From: Alphaproteobacteria bacterium
GTDB taxonomy: Bacteria > Pseudomonadota > Alphaproteobacteria > RF32 > CAG-239
Reading direction: 5' to 3'
Length of the DNA stretch: 64,000 bases
Assembly: GCA_017467515.1 (NCBI GenBank)
Contig: JAFUSU010000030.1
Location: forward strand, 1-64,000
Position 1 is the first letter of the stretch; each line of letters starts with the position of its first letter. Positions 7,905-17,557 of this stretch are shown here, in pieces. A program made the position numbers and the translations under genes. The notes beneath the pieces were generated by a model. That model had not been told where the DNA came from and made no database searches. It saw only the letters and a program-made list of their open reading frames with translations.

Positions 7905-9086
7905 ATGAGAGCGATTGAAATTAAAAAAGACATTTATTGGACAGGTGTTAAAGACTGGAATTTAACGGAATTTCACGGTTATGCGACACCGCACGGTTCA
8001 ACATATAACAGCTATTTGATTATGGATGATAAAATAGCGTTGGTGGACGGAGCAAAATTCTATTTATCCGCAGAACAAATCGCTCGTGTTGAAAGCATAA
8101 CCGATTTCAGTAAAATAACATATATCATTGTAAATCATGTGGAAATGGACCATTCCGGTAACATTCCCGAGTTGATGAAATTAGCTCCTCAGGCTAAAAT
8201 TGTCACCAATGCCGCAGGTAAGATGGCTCTGGAAGCTCATTTTGATACAACGGGATGGGAATATCATATTATTAAAATGGGAGATACATTATCTTTGGGA
8301 CATCATACACTTGAATTTATGACAACACCGATGTTGCACTGGCCGGATTCTATGATGACCTTTGTGAAAGAAGATAAACTGTTGCTGTCAAATGACGGTT
8401 TCGGTCAACATTATGCTTGTGATACAATTTGGGTTAAGGATGTTCCGCTGGATATGATTTGCCAAGAAGCAAAAAGCTATTATGCGAATATTCTGTTTCC
8501 TTATGGTGTTCAGGCAGAAAAAGCTTTAGATACAGCCGGAAAATTAGAATTGGATATTGAAATGATTGCCCCGTCTCACGGTTGTATTTGGTCGGGCAAG
8601 GAAGAAGTTTCTAAAATTTTAGGGCTTTATGCAAAATGGGCAAGCGGACAAAACGAAGGAAAAGCCGTGATTGTCTATGATACAATGTGGGGTGCAACCG
8701 CAAAATTAGCAGAAACGGCGATGGCCGTATTCCAAGATGCCGGTATTCCTGTGGTTAAACATTGTTTAAGTCATAAACACATTTCAGAAGTAATGGTTGA
8801 TTTTTTAGATGCCAAGTATGTACTGATCGGAACACCGACGCTGAATAATCAATTATTTCCGAGAGTTGCCGCTTTTGTAACGTATATGCAGGGGCTTCAG
8901 CCTAAAAATAAACGTGCGATGGCTTTTGGTTCTTACGGTTGGAAAGGCGGTGTCACCGCTAATATTCAAAAAGTTTATGAAGAATTAGGGTGGCAAACGG
9001 TTGCACCGTTTGAGGAAAAATATACACCGAAAGCTGATATTCTGGATAAGATGGCCGATCGTGTCAGAGAGCTCATTGCAGAGTAA
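7905..9086 (+). CDS. A-type flavodiiron protein (oxygen/NO reductase)
   Basis: The 393-residue protein has an N-terminal metallo-beta-lactamase-like diiron domain with the H-x-E-x-D-H motif (HVEMDHSGN, about residues 78-86). A further ligand region is PMLHWPDSM, and a late histidine lies in APSHGCIW. A C-terminal flavodoxin domain starts near residue 255 (AVIVYDTMWGAT, the FMN phosphate loop). This is the minimal class A architecture, without a rubredoxin or flavin reductase fusion. It reduces oxygen to water or NO to N2O in the cytoplasm using reduced rubredoxin or a similar donor. Pairing with divergent rubrerythrin makes a two-enzyme oxygen and peroxide detoxification unit. The start follows AAAGGGAAGATGAA. 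Confidence 0.93.
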   Translation: MRAIEIKKDIYWTGVKDWNLTEFHGYATPHGSTYNSYLIMDDKIALVDGAKFYLSAEQIARVESITDFSKITYIIVNHVEMDHSGNIPELMKLAPQAKIVTNAAGKMALEAHFDTTGWEYHIIKMGDTLSLGHHTLEFMTTPMLHWPDSMMTFVKEDKLLLSNDGFGQHYACDTIWVKDVPLDMICQEAKSYYANILFPYGVQAEKALDTAGKLELDIEMIAPSHGCIWSGKEEVSKILGLYAKWASGQNEGKAVIVYDTMWGATAKLAETAMAVFQDAGIPVVKHCLSHKHISEVMVDFLDAKYVLIGTPTLNNQLFPRVAAFVTYMQGLQPKNKRAMAFGSYGWKGGVTANIQKVYEELGWQTVAPFEEKYTPKADILDKMADRVRELIAE

Positions 9087-9088
9087 GC

Positions 9089-9113
9089 AAAGCGGGTTTT
9101 ATCCCGCTTTTTT
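9089..9113. terminator. Bidirectional terminator
   Basis: AAGCGGG (9090-9096) pairs with CCCGCTT (9103-9109), followed by a T-run. The stop codon of the convergent MATE gene (9099-9101) lies in the loop, so termination on the minus strand would occur just after translation ends. Confidence 0.85.
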
Positions 9114-10463
9114 ATATTTTTGAAGTAAATAAATTAATCGTCCGCCATTGAGAAGAAATGATGCAATTCCACCGCACATCAGTCCGAAAATTAAACCAAT
9201 AAGTCCTAAATCAAAAATAAAAGCCAAAACATAACAGCAGGAAATTCTGATAATCAGAAAAGAAATAATTTGAAAAATAGTCGGGATTTTAATATCTCCT
9301 TGCCCGTTCAGGGCGGCACTCAAATTCATAGGCAGGACATCAATAATCAATACCCAAAGGAGGTAGTTAATATAACCGATAACGGCACTTAAGATAATCT
9401 TATCTTGTGTAAAAAGTCCGCAAATCTGTTTGGGAAATAAATAAACGATACTGATTAATGAGCACATAATTAAAAGTTGAATAATATAACCGGCACATGT
9501 GGCTGTTAAAATATTTTTATAGTTCTTTTTTCCAAAGATGCCGGCAACCACGATAGCTGTGGCTTGGCTGATAGCAAATCCAAGCATAACAATAAGAGAA
9601 CTGATGTTAATCATAATAACAAAGACAGCCATCGTTTGTTCGCCTAACCAAGCCGCAAAATTACTGACAGCAGAAAAAGAGCCGTTGGTTGCTATTGTCA
9701 TAATGGCAACACCGTAACCGATTTGGCGTGTTGTCTTACTGTCCCCCCACCAAGTGTCATAACTACGATCAAGACCGAAACGTTTATTAAGTTTGGGATT
9801 TTTTTTCATATTATGAATGTAATACAACATATAAAAAGCCAGTAAAATCCGAACAATTAAAGTAGTAGAGGCAGATCCGACAGCGCCCATTGCGGGGCAA
9901 CCGAAAAATCCCCAAACAAGAATGGGATTAATAATGATATTGATAACATTAGCAGCCAATATGCCGTATGTCGCAATTTGTGGACGTCGAATGGATTGCA
10001 GAAAAAAATTGGCATTGATATAAATCAAAATAAACGGAATTGAAAAAACAAAAATACGCAAGATTTCTCCGCCGTGTTTAACCATTTCGGGGTTTTGTCC
10101 GAGCAAGCGTAAAATAGCTTCTCCGTTGATGCCAATTCCCAAAAAAATAGCACTGAGCAAAAAGGCGTATTTTTTCCCTTCATTATAAATTTTACCGCAA
10201 GATTGAAATTTTCTGGCGCCGAATTTTTGGGAAGATTTAATCATAACGCCGTTAAGCAATCCGATTGGAATTGTAAATAAGATAACAAAAATTGAATTGG
10301 CTAATCCGATGTAGGCCAGCTGAACGGTATCATAGTTGCCGACAATCATAGTATCGACCACACCCATAATACCCATAGCCAAAAAAGATGTTGCTATCGG
10401 TAATGATAATTTGGCAATTTCTTTAATATAGCTTTTCAATTGGATCCGGTTAAAATGAAACAT
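9099..10463 (-). CDS. MATE family multidrug/organic cation exporter
   Basis: A 454-residue inner-membrane protein with about twelve hydrophobic segments in two similar halves, the usual MATE length. The N-terminus contains KLSLPIATSFLAMGIMGVVDTMIVG, split here only for reading, which is typical of MATE helix 1. The signature IRRPQ appears after helix 4 and NGQGDIK in the second half. It would export drugs or metabolites in exchange for Na+ or H+. Substrate cannot be inferred. It is monocistronic, with AGAGGTG upstream of ATG, and is divergent from the SulP gene across about 150 bases. Confidence 0.88.
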   Translation of the reverse strand: MFHFNRIQLKSYIKEIAKLSLPIATSFLAMGIMGVVDTMIVGNYDTVQLAYIGLANSIFVILFTIPIGLLNGVMIKSSQKFGARKFQSCGKIYNEGKKYAFLLSAIFLGIGINGEAILRLLGQNPEMVKHGGEILRIFVFSIPFILIYINANFFLQSIRRPQIATYGILAANVINIIINPILVWGFFGCPAMGAVGSASTTLIVRILLAFYMLYYIHNMKKNPKLNKRFGLDRSYDTWWGDSKTTRQIGYGVAIMTIATNGSFSAVSNFAAWLGEQTMAVFVIMINISSLIVMLGFAISQATAIVVAGIFGKKNYKNILTATCAGYIIQLLIMCSLISIVYLFPKQICGLFTQDKIILSAVIGYINYLLWVLIIDVLPMNLSAALNGQGDIKIPTIFQIISFLIIRISCCYVLAFIFDLGLIGLIFGLMCGGIASFLLNGGRLIYLLQKYKKAG

Positions 10464-10544
10464 AACTTACACCTCTGCATCATATCTAAAGCTAATAACT
10501 GAAATAATCAAGAAAAACAATAGTCTTTTTTTGGGGATAATCTC

Positions 10545-10572
10545 TTGACTGTAAATAAAAAAGTTGTACATC
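10545..10572 (+). promoter_or_regulatory. Candidate promoter for the sulP operon
   Basis: TTGACT (10545-10550) is followed after 16 bases by TACATC (10567-10572). The -35 is good and the -10 is weak. Confidence 0.4.
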
Positions 10573-10612
10573 TATTCGCCGACTGAATTTTAAGGATAAT
10601 AAAGGAAAAGAA

Positions 10613-12364
10613 ATGAAAGAGTATATAAAACGATTCGCAGAATTTTATACGGCAAATTTTACACCTAAATTGGCAGAATGCTTATATAAAGGATATAATC
10701 TGTCAAAATTTAAAAGAGACTGTTTAGCAGGGCTGACGGTGGCGGTTATTTCTATTCCGCTGGCTATGGCTTTGGCAATAGCTTCCGGTGTCGGACCTGA
10801 TCAAGGATTATATACAGCAATTATTGCCGGCTTTTTTATTGCTCTCTTAGGCGGAAGTCGCTATCAAATCGGTGGACCGACAGGTGCCTTTGTCATCGTT
10901 ATCTTTAATGTTATGCAACACTATGGGTATCAGGGCTTGGCTATGTGTATGCTGGTGGCCGGAATCGTTTTAATCTTAGCGGGTTATATGAAACTGGGAA
11001 CCTATATTAAATATATTCCGTATCCGGTTATTACCGGTTTTACGGCAGGAATTGGTTTATTGCTTATTTCAACGCAAATCAAGGATTTATTCGGCTTGAA
11101 AATAGAAAATGTTCCGGCTGATTTTCTTCCGAAATGGGGAGCTTATTTGACACATTTGGATACTTTTTCTGTATCCTCGGTAAGTATTGCTGTTCTTTCA
11201 TTTGTTATTATTTTTTACATTCAGCTGCGTCGGCCTAAATTACCGGCTTATCTTCTGGCTGTTGCGGTGGCAACGGTGATGGTTGCTGTTTTGGGGCTAA
11301 ATATAGATACAATCGGTAATAAGTTTGGCGGAATACCGCATTTCCTGCCGATGCCGAAAATTCCGGAAATTGATTTTAATATTCTATTCAAGGTGCTTCC
11401 GAGCGGATTAACAATTGCTTTTTTGGCCGGTGTTGAATCATTATTAAGTGCAACGGTTGTAGACGGTATGAGTGGTGATAATCATAATTCAAATGCGGAG
11501 TTAATCGGAGAGGGGGTTGCTAATATTATGAGCGTGTTGTTTATGGGGGTTCCGGCAACCGGTGCCATCGCCCGCACTGCGGCTAATTACAAGGCTAATG
11601 CTTCTTCTCCGATGTCAGGTATTATGCAGTCGGTGTTCTTATTACTGTTTATGCTATTGTTGGCCCCTGTTGCAACGTATATTCCGCTGTCTTGCTTGTC
11701 TGCGGTGCTGATTATTATCGGCTATAATATGCTCGGACTTGAAAAAATGTATAAATTAATTCAAGGACCTAAAGGTGACAGATATACACTGATTGTTACG
11801 CTGTTGCTGACTGTGCTGGTCGATTTAAATACGGCCATATCCGTAGGCTTTATTATGGCAAGCATCATCTTTATGCATAGAATGAGCCGAGAAATGGAGA
11901 TAGAAACAGACGATCCGGCTTTGGTAGAAAAGAAATACGGAGGACGTGATTTCAGTGAAATTTTACATAATCGAGGTGTCGTTTCTATGCGTATTTCAGG
12001 CCCTTTGTTCTTTGGGGGTGTTTCAAATATATCTAAGTTTTTCAAAAATATGAGAGAAATGCCGAAAGTTTTGATTTTAAGAATGGGATATGTTCCGATG
12101 GTTGATGCCAGCGGTGCAAACATTATTGTAGAATTTGTAAAAAAACAAAGAAAAAACGGTATTAAAATTATTTTTTCAAATGTTAAAAAACAGCCAAGAC
12201 GTGTCTTGCATCAGGCATTTGAAGAAGAAGGAATAGATTATCATACCATTTCAACATCTTCCACATTTGATAATGCCTTAAAAATGGCACGCCGTTATCT
12301 TAAGAATATGGATGATGAAGAAAAGAATAACCAAAAGAAAAAGCTTGCAAATGCGGAACAATAA
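10613..12364 (+). CDS. SulP/SLC26 family anion transporter with STAS domain
   Basis: The 583-residue protein has the SulP fold. Its sulfate-transporter signature region is DCLAGLTVAVISIPLAMALA at about residues 37-56, followed by GPTGAF (about 90-95) and a run of about 12-14 membrane segments to residue 440. A cytoplasmic STAS domain occupies about 460-560, with LRMGYVPMVDASGANII as its core. Members move sulfate, bicarbonate, or dicarboxylates; the substrate is not decided by these motifs. A small CxxC membrane protein follows 40 bases downstream, probably in the same transcript. No Cys biosynthesis genes are adjacent, so sulfate uptake is only one option. Confidence 0.9.
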   Translation: MKEYIKRFAEFYTANFTPKLAECLYKGYNLSKFKRDCLAGLTVAVISIPLAMALAIASGVGPDQGLYTAIIAGFFIALLGGSRYQIGGPTGAFVIVIFNVMQHYGYQGLAMCMLVAGIVLILAGYMKLGTYIKYIPYPVITGFTAGIGLLLISTQIKDLFGLKIENVPADFLPKWGAYLTHLDTFSVSSVSIAVLSFVIIFYIQLRRPKLPAYLLAVAVATVMVAVLGLNIDTIGNKFGGIPHFLPMPKIPEIDFNILFKVLPSGLTIAFLAGVESLLSATVVDGMSGDNHNSNAELIGEGVANIMSVLFMGVPATGAIARTAANYKANASSPMSGIMQSVFLLLFMLLLAPVATYIPLSCLSAVLIIIGYNMLGLEKMYKLIQGPKGDRYTLIVTLLLTVLVDLNTAISVGFIMASIIFMHRMSREMEIETDDPALVEKKYGGRDFSEILHNRGVVSMRISGPLFFGGVSNISKFFKNMREMPKVLILRMGYVPMVDASGANIIVEFVKKQRKNGIKIIFSNVKKQPRRVLHQAFEEEGIDYHTISTSSTFDNALKMARRYLKNMDDEEKNNQKKKLANAEQ

Positions 12365-12404
12365 GAAATAATAGAAGAAATTTTACTAAAAGAAAGGGAT
12401 AAAA

Positions 12405-12980
12405 ATGCTCATTTGGTTAACGATTCTTTTTATTGCTTCTTCAGCACCTGCTTGGGCTAATCCGGCTTGCGCCGTTTGTACTGTTGCTGTCGGCGCCTCT
12501 TTGGAACTGGCACGCAGTTATGGCGTTGATGATGCCATTGTCGGTGTTTGGGCAGGGGCAATGCTGGTCATTTTAGGATATTGGATGTTGAGCTGGATGG
12601 ATAAGAAAAAATGCTTTTTCAGTGGTCGTGATTTCATCATAATTGTATCCAGTGTAGCAATGATTGGCTTTATGTATATCAAAGAGTTGGTCTATACACC
12701 GCAGATCATCGGTATTTTCTATTTGGATGGTTTTCTTTTCAGCGTCTTGGTCGGAGCCTTTGTTATGCACTATTCGTCAGAATTTTATCAATGGATGAAA
12801 GCGCATAACGGTGGTCACGCTCATTTTCCTTTTGAGAAAGTTGTTGTTCCGGTTGTTGCATTATGCTTGGCCAGTGCCTATTTTTATTATTTTCCGTTAG
12901 AAAATGTTGCGGCAGAACAATCTGCTGAAAGTTTGTATGATTTTCATACCGACACCGATTCGGGTGATGGTGCCGAATAA
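12405..12980 (+). CDS. Uncharacterised membrane protein with N-terminal CxxC
   Basis: A 191-residue protein with a cleavable-looking signal peptide ending in APAWA (about residue 18). The mature N-terminus is NPACAVCTVAVGA, with C22 and C25 forming a CxxC. Four hydrophobic segments follow (about 47-62, 76-92, 103-121, 147-165), with a conserved-looking GVDDAIVGVWAGA before the first. A histidine-rich loop (HNGGHAHF) precedes the last segment. I recall similar small CxVC membrane proteins annotated as hypothetical in other bacteria, but I cannot verify this. It may be an accessory of the SulP transporter encoded 40 bases upstream or a metal/redox protein. AGAAAGGGA supports the start. Confidence 0.75.
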   Translation: MLIWLTILFIASSAPAWANPACAVCTVAVGASLELARSYGVDDAIVGVWAGAMLVILGYWMLSWMDKKKCFFSGRDFIIIVSSVAMIGFMYIKELVYTPQIIGIFYLDGFLFSVLVGAFVMHYSSEFYQWMKAHNGGHAHFPFEKVVVPVVALCLASAYFYYFPLENVAAEQSAESLYDFHTDTDSGDGAE

Positions 12981-13024
12981 TAAAAGATACAGAAGATATA
13001 AGCTTTTAATGTATTGATAATATT

Positions 13025-13036
13025 GTTAATATTAAC
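13025..13036. promoter_or_regulatory. Palindrome upstream of the RM gene
   Basis: GTTAATATTAAC is a perfect 12-base palindrome about 60 bases before the start codon of the restriction-modification gene. The region is very AT-rich, so chance is possible. It is placed where an operator would sit. Confidence 0.3.
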
Positions 13037-13095
13037 GAATTTTTATTGTCTTTTTGTTAAAAAAATTGTTAAGAATCCTAGTAAGGGGTTTATTT

Positions 13096-16000
13096 ATGGA
13101 ATTAAAACAAGCATTAAGTACACTGGGTTTTAAGCCAAAAGATGGTGCTATTGATATATATTCTAAAAAATATCAACAGCATAACTATTCTATTGAAATT
13201 GATTTTTCAAAAGAACGAATTTGTTATGGGGATTTAATCGGTGCTGACTGTAAAACTACTCAAAACTTTTCACAAGCTGAAAACTGGGTTGTTTTAGAAT
13301 GCGTAAACAGACTTTTAGAAAAAGGCTATAAACCACAGAATATAATATTAGAAAAAACTTGGGCAGCAGGTCATGGTACGTCAGGCAGACTTGATATTTG
13401 TGTTACTCGTGATGACGGTTCTGAATATCTGCTTATTGAATGTAAAACATTTGGAAAAGAATTTGATAAAGCAGTTGCAAAATTAAATAAAGACGGTGGA
13501 CAATTATTTACCTATTTCAAATTCAGTAATAAAGCTGACGTTATAATGCTTTATGCTTCTGAATTACAGGACGAAGAATTTGTTTATAAGAACGAAATTA
13601 TTAAAATTGAAGATGATTACAGAAGCGGTGATGTAAGAGATTTTTACGAAAAATGGAATAAGTTAACCAAAGACAATGGTATTTTTGAAAGTTGGGTAAA
13701 GCCGTATTGTTTTGAAAGTAAATCGTTAACTATTGATGATTTAAAACCCATAAACCAAGATGATTCAAGTTTTATTTTTAATCGTTTTCTTGAAATTTTA
13801 AGACATAATGTTGTTTCTGATAAAGGAAATGCTTTCAACAAAATCTTTACTTTGTTTTTGTGTAAAGTATATGATGAAACCACTAAAATAGAAGGAGATG
13901 GTAAAGAACTTGATTTTCAATGGAAAGAAGGTATAGATAATCATATTTCTTTTCAATTACGTCTGACGGATTTATATAAAAGTGGTATGGAAAAATTTTT
14001 ATCAAGAACTGTCAGCGATTTTAATGAAGATGATTTTAAAATAAGATGTAGTGATTTGAATGAAGAAACAAAGAAGTATTTGTTAGATGAGGTAAACAAA
14101 TTAAGACTTCAAAAAAATAATGAATTTGCGATAAAAGAGGTTTATGATGCCGTTTCTTTTGAAGAAAATGCAAAGGTTGTAAAAGAAGTTGTAGAACTAC
14201 TGCAAGGTTACCGTATAAGATATAATAAAAGGCAGCAATATTTATCTGATTTTTTTGAATTGTTACTAACGACGGGCTTAAAACAAGAGGCAGGGCAGTT
14301 CTTTACACCGGTGCCTATTGCACAATTTATAATTAAAAGTTTGCCATTAGAAGAAATTGTCAATGAAAAATTAAAACAAAAAAATGGTGAAATATTGCCA
14401 TTTATGATAGATTATGCAGCAGGTTCGGGACATTTTGTAACTGAATATATGCATGAGGTTCAGAATATTATAAATAAAAAGGATCCTAATAAATATATAC
14501 CTGATACTAAAAAAGATTTATTATTTTGGCAAAATGCCAAATATGAATGGGCTACGGACTATGTATATGGGATAGAAAAAGATTACCGACTTGTAAAAGT
14601 TGGAAAAGTCGGTTGTTATTTGCACGGTGATGGTTTAGCAAATGTAATTTTGAGTGACGGACTTGGAAATTTTGTAAAAACAAAAGATTACAAAGGTAAG
14701 TTACACAAAGAAAATGATGATAATTCAAAAGATAATCAGCAATTTGATATAATATTGAGTAATCCGCCTTATTCTGTATCAGCATTCAGACAAACAACAA
14801 GAGATTATTATACTGAAAATGACTTTGATTTATATGACAAATTAACTGATAACAGTTCAGAAATTGAGTGTTTATTTGTTGAACGTACAAAACAACTTTT
14901 AAAAGACGGTGGAGTAGCCGGTATAATTTTACCAAGCTCAATATTGACTAATACAGGTATATATACAAAAACGAGAGAATTGCTGTTAAAATACTTTGAA
15001 ATTGTCGGTATAACAGAACTTGGTTCTAATACATTTATGGCAACAGGAACAAATACCGTTGTACTGTTCTTGCGTAGAAGAAACAATTACGAATGTATAA
15101 ATTTTGAAAAAGCTGTTGATAAATTTTTTATGAATCATACAGATGTTACAATTAACGGTATAGAAACACCTGTTGCAAAATATGTTAATTATGTTTGGGA
15201 GGACTTGTCTTTTGAGGATTATTTAATATTATTGGATCAAAACCCGAACGAAAATGTTAAAAATCACGCTTTATATAAAGAATACAAAAGCAAAATCAAT
15301 GTGAAAACCGATAAGGAATTTTGGAATAAAGTCATAGTGCTTGAAAAAGAAAAGATTTATTTCTTTATACTTACTTATTTACAAAAACTTGTAATAGTAA
15401 AAACCGGAGAAAAAGACGCAGAAAAGCAATTTTTAGGCTATGAATTTTCAAATCGCAGAGGTGATGAGGGTATCCATCCAATACAAAGAAGTAAAACAAT
15501 TGATGAATGTACAAAATTGTTTGATATTAACTCATTTGATAACCCGCAAAAAGCGAGCACATATATACTCAAAGCCTTTGAAAATGATTTTGACTTTAGC
15601 ATTGATGAAACATTGAAAGATAATATTTCAAAAGCTAATTTGCTTGATTTGATGAACTTTGACAGAATTGATTTTGATAAAAATATCAATGTGAAAGTTA
15701 AAAAAAAAATAAAAATTGAGAGTAAATATCCAGTAATTCCACTGAAAAATTTAGAAAATGATGGCTTTGTAACATTTTTGAGAGGACAAGGGTTAACTAA
15801 AGAAGATGTTGCTGATGATGGAATTTATAAATGTATTTTGTACGGTGAACTATATACAAAATACAAAAAAGCAATTATAGATTGTGTTATAAGTCATACA
15901 AATATAAAAACAAATATTTTATCTAAAAAAGGTGATGTTCTTGTTCCTGCAACAACAACCGCAGATGAGTACGGTATTGCAATTGGTCGCGCCATTTCAG

Positions 16001-16899
16001 AAGATAACATTCAAATTGGTGGAGATATAAACATAATACGCACAGAAAATAAAATATTAAATGCGAAATATTTAGCAGAATTATTATGTAATACATTAAA
16101 AGAATCGCTTGCTCAATATGCAACAGGAACTAATATTTTACATCTATCTAATGAAAATATTAGAAATTTAAAAATTCCATTTCCACCACTTGATATACAG
16201 CAAAAAATTGTTGATGAAATTGAAAAAATTGAAAAATTGTCTAATGAATACGATAAAACTTTAAAAGTTTTACAAAATCGTAAAATGACAATAATTGAAA
16301 ATTGTTTTAAGAATAATCAAAAAAATATTTTTATAAAAAATATCGCAGAAGTAAAAGGAGGAAAAAGGGTACCTAAGGGAGAAAATACAATAAAAACTAA
16401 AACAAAGCATCCATACATAAAGGTTTTAACTTTTACTGAAAATGGCTCTATTGATACTGATAAATTAGAATATATTACAGAAGATACATATAAGAAAATA
16501 TCAAATTATACTATTTCTTGTGATGATATTTTTATATCAATAGCAGGGACAATTGGTTTATGTGGAATAATACCAAAAGAATTAAATGGAGCGAATTTAA
16601 CAGAAAATGCTGCTAAAATTATAATAACGGATAAAAACGTTGAAAAAAGATGGTTGTTAAATATTCTTCAAAGTCAAACCATCAAAAAAACTTACCAAAA
16701 TTTGACTCACGGTTTAGGAACTCCAAAATTATCATTAGATAGAATACGGAATATAGAAATACCGGCAATATCTTTAACAGAACAACAAAACATCGTTTCT
16801 CAAATAGAAGAATTTGAAAAACAAATTGCAGAAGCTCAAAGTATAATTGATAATTCAAAACAGGCAAAAAAAGCCATTTTAGATAAATATTTAAAATAA
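13096..16899 (+). CDS. Single-chain restriction-modification enzyme (Type IIG/IIB-like, R-M-S fusion)
   Basis: One polypeptide of 1267 residues joins three activities. The N-terminal nuclease domain has a PD-(D/E)xK core, GRLD at 97-100 with D100 and IECK at 114-117. The middle N6-adenine methyltransferase has GQFFTP (400-405), the AdoMet motif DYAAGSGHF (439-447) and the catalytic NPPY (556-559). The C-terminal part (about 878-1267) looks like two target-recognition domains, each followed by a coiled-coil spacer ending in DIQQKIVDEI or TEQQNIVSQI. No helicase and no separate R, M or S gene are present, so cleavage is probably coupled to recognition as in Type IIG/IIB enzymes. ATG at 13096 is preferred because TAAGGGG lies eight bases upstream; an upstream TTG at 13054 lacks a site. 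Codon use is more AT-rich than neighbours, suggesting transfer. Confidence 0.88.
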   Translation: MELKQALSTLGFKPKDGAIDIYSKKYQQHNYSIEIDFSKERICYGDLIGADCKTTQNFSQAENWVVLECVNRLLEKGYKPQNIILEKTWAAGHGTSGRLDICVTRDDGSEYLLIECKTFGKEFDKAVAKLNKDGGQLFTYFKFSNKADVIMLYASELQDEEFVYKNEIIKIEDDYRSGDVRDFYEKWNKLTKDNGIFESWVKPYCFESKSLTIDDLKPINQDDSSFIFNRFLEILRHNVVSDKGNAFNKIFTLFLCKVYDETTKIEGDGKELDFQWKEGIDNHISFQLRLTDLYKSGMEKFLSRTVSDFNEDDFKIRCSDLNEETKKYLLDEVNKLRLQKNNEFAIKEVYDAVSFEENAKVVKEVVELLQGYRIRYNKRQQYLSDFFELLLTTGLKQEAGQFFTPVPIAQFIIKSLPLEEIVNEKLKQKNGEILPFMIDYAAGSGHFVTEYMHEVQNIINKKDPNKYIPDTKKDLLFWQNAKYEWATDYVYGIEKDYRLVKVGKVGCYLHGDGLANVILSDGLGNFVKTKDYKGKLHKENDDNSKDNQQFDIILSNPPYSVSAFRQTTRDYYTENDFDLYDKLTDNSSEIECLFVERTKQLLKDGGVAGIILPSSILTNTGIYTKTRELLLKYFEIVGITELGSNTFMATGTNTVVLFLRRRNNYECINFEKAVDKFFMNHTDVTINGIETPVAKYVNYVWEDLSFEDYLILLDQNPNENVKNHALYKEYKSKINVKTDKEFWNKVIVLEKEKIYFFILTYLQKLVIVKTGEKDAEKQFLGYEFSNRRGDEGIHPIQRSKTIDECTKLFDINSFDNPQKASTYILKAFENDFDFSIDETLKDNISKANLLDLMNFDRIDFDKNINVKVKKKIKIESKYPVIPLKNLENDGFVTFLRGQGLTKEDVADDGIYKCILYGELYTKYKKAIIDCVISHTNIKTNILSKKGDVLVPATTTADEYGIAIGRAISEDNIQIGGDINIIRTENKILNAKYLAELLCNTLKESLAQYATGTNILHLSNENIRNLKIPFPPLDIQQKIVDEIEKIEKLSNEYDKTLKVLQNRKMTIIENCFKNNQKNIFIKNIAEVKGGKRVPKGENTIKTKTKHPYIKVLTFTENGSIDTDKLEYITEDTYKKISNYTISCDDIFISIAGTIGLCGIIPKELNGANLTENAAKIIITDKNVEKRWLLNILQSQTIKKTYQNLTHGLGTPKLSLDRIRNIEIPAISLTEQQNIVSQIEEFEKQIAEAQSIIDNSKQAKKAILDKYLK

Positions 16900-16920
16900 A
16901 TTTTTGTCGCCAGATTAAAG

Positions 16921-16947
16921 AAAGCCTCCTTTATCGGAGGCTTTTTT
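16921..16947. terminator. Bidirectional terminator after the RM gene
   Basis: AAGCCTCC (16922-16929) pairs with GGAGGCTT (16936-16943) and is followed by T. An A-run precedes it. It serves the RM gene and the convergent dCMP deaminase gene. Confidence 0.9.
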
Positions 16948-17410
16948 AATCTTCTCTCGGTAATGTAATATATTCGACACCGGCTTCTTTGAACATTTGT
17001 TCGGAATAAATAAGTTTATCGCGCCATGTGTTTTGCGGTGTATTGGCGTCTATTTTAACTTCGTGTGTGACCACAACTTTAATACCGGCTTGAATAATTG
17101 CTCTGGCACAATCGGTACAAGGAGCGTGTGTGGCATACAAAATACACCCCTTCAGAGAAGTTCCCGTTAGACAAGCGTTATAAATGGCATTTCTTTCAGC
17201 GTGTTCAAAAAAATCATATTTTGTAGGGCGTTCCAGACGCTCAGGAATATCATCGTCAACACCTCTAACCAAACCATTGTAGCCTGTTGCACGGATTTCT
17301 CTGTCCGGTCCGACAACAACCGCACCGGTTTTGGTGGAGGTATCTTTTGACCAGGTAGCAATTAATTCAGCGACTTCCATAAATCTTTTATGCCATTTCA
17401 TTGAAAACAT
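16946..17410 (-). CDS. Deoxycytidylate (dCMP) deaminase
   Basis: A 154-residue zinc enzyme that converts dCMP to dUMP for thymidylate synthesis. The zinc/catalytic motif HAE is at 70-72 (HAERNAIYNA) and the second zinc motif PCTDC at 97-101. The N-terminal KTGAVVV and GYNG motifs fit the dCMP/cytidine deaminase fold. Length is typical of dCMP deaminase rather than cytidine deaminase. AAGGAG lies upstream of ATG. It ends in the terminator shared with the RM gene. ComEB-like roles are possible from homology, but no competence genes are nearby. Confidence 0.9.
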   Translation of the reverse strand: MFSMKWHKRFMEVAELIATWSKDTSTKTGAVVVGPDREIRATGYNGLVRGVDDDIPERLERPTKYDFFEHAERNAIYNACLTGTSLKGCILYATHAPCTDCARAIIQAGIKVVVTHEVKIDANTPQNTWRDKLIYSEQMFKEAGVEYITLPRED

Positions 17411-17557
17411 ATCGCTTCTCCTTTTGTTATTTTATATCAATTATATAGAGATTTTTAATAAAGTAAAGGGCGTTATAACTGTCTGAATCTGTAAAATAAA
17501 TCTTGCATCTCAAAATGTCTCGGGTATAACTTGAAGAAGATAAAAGGGAGAAAGAGT

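Noticed and set aside
13054..13095. TTG at 13054 as start of the RM gene
   Set aside because: It has no ribosome site, while TAAGGGG is well placed for the ATG at 13096.
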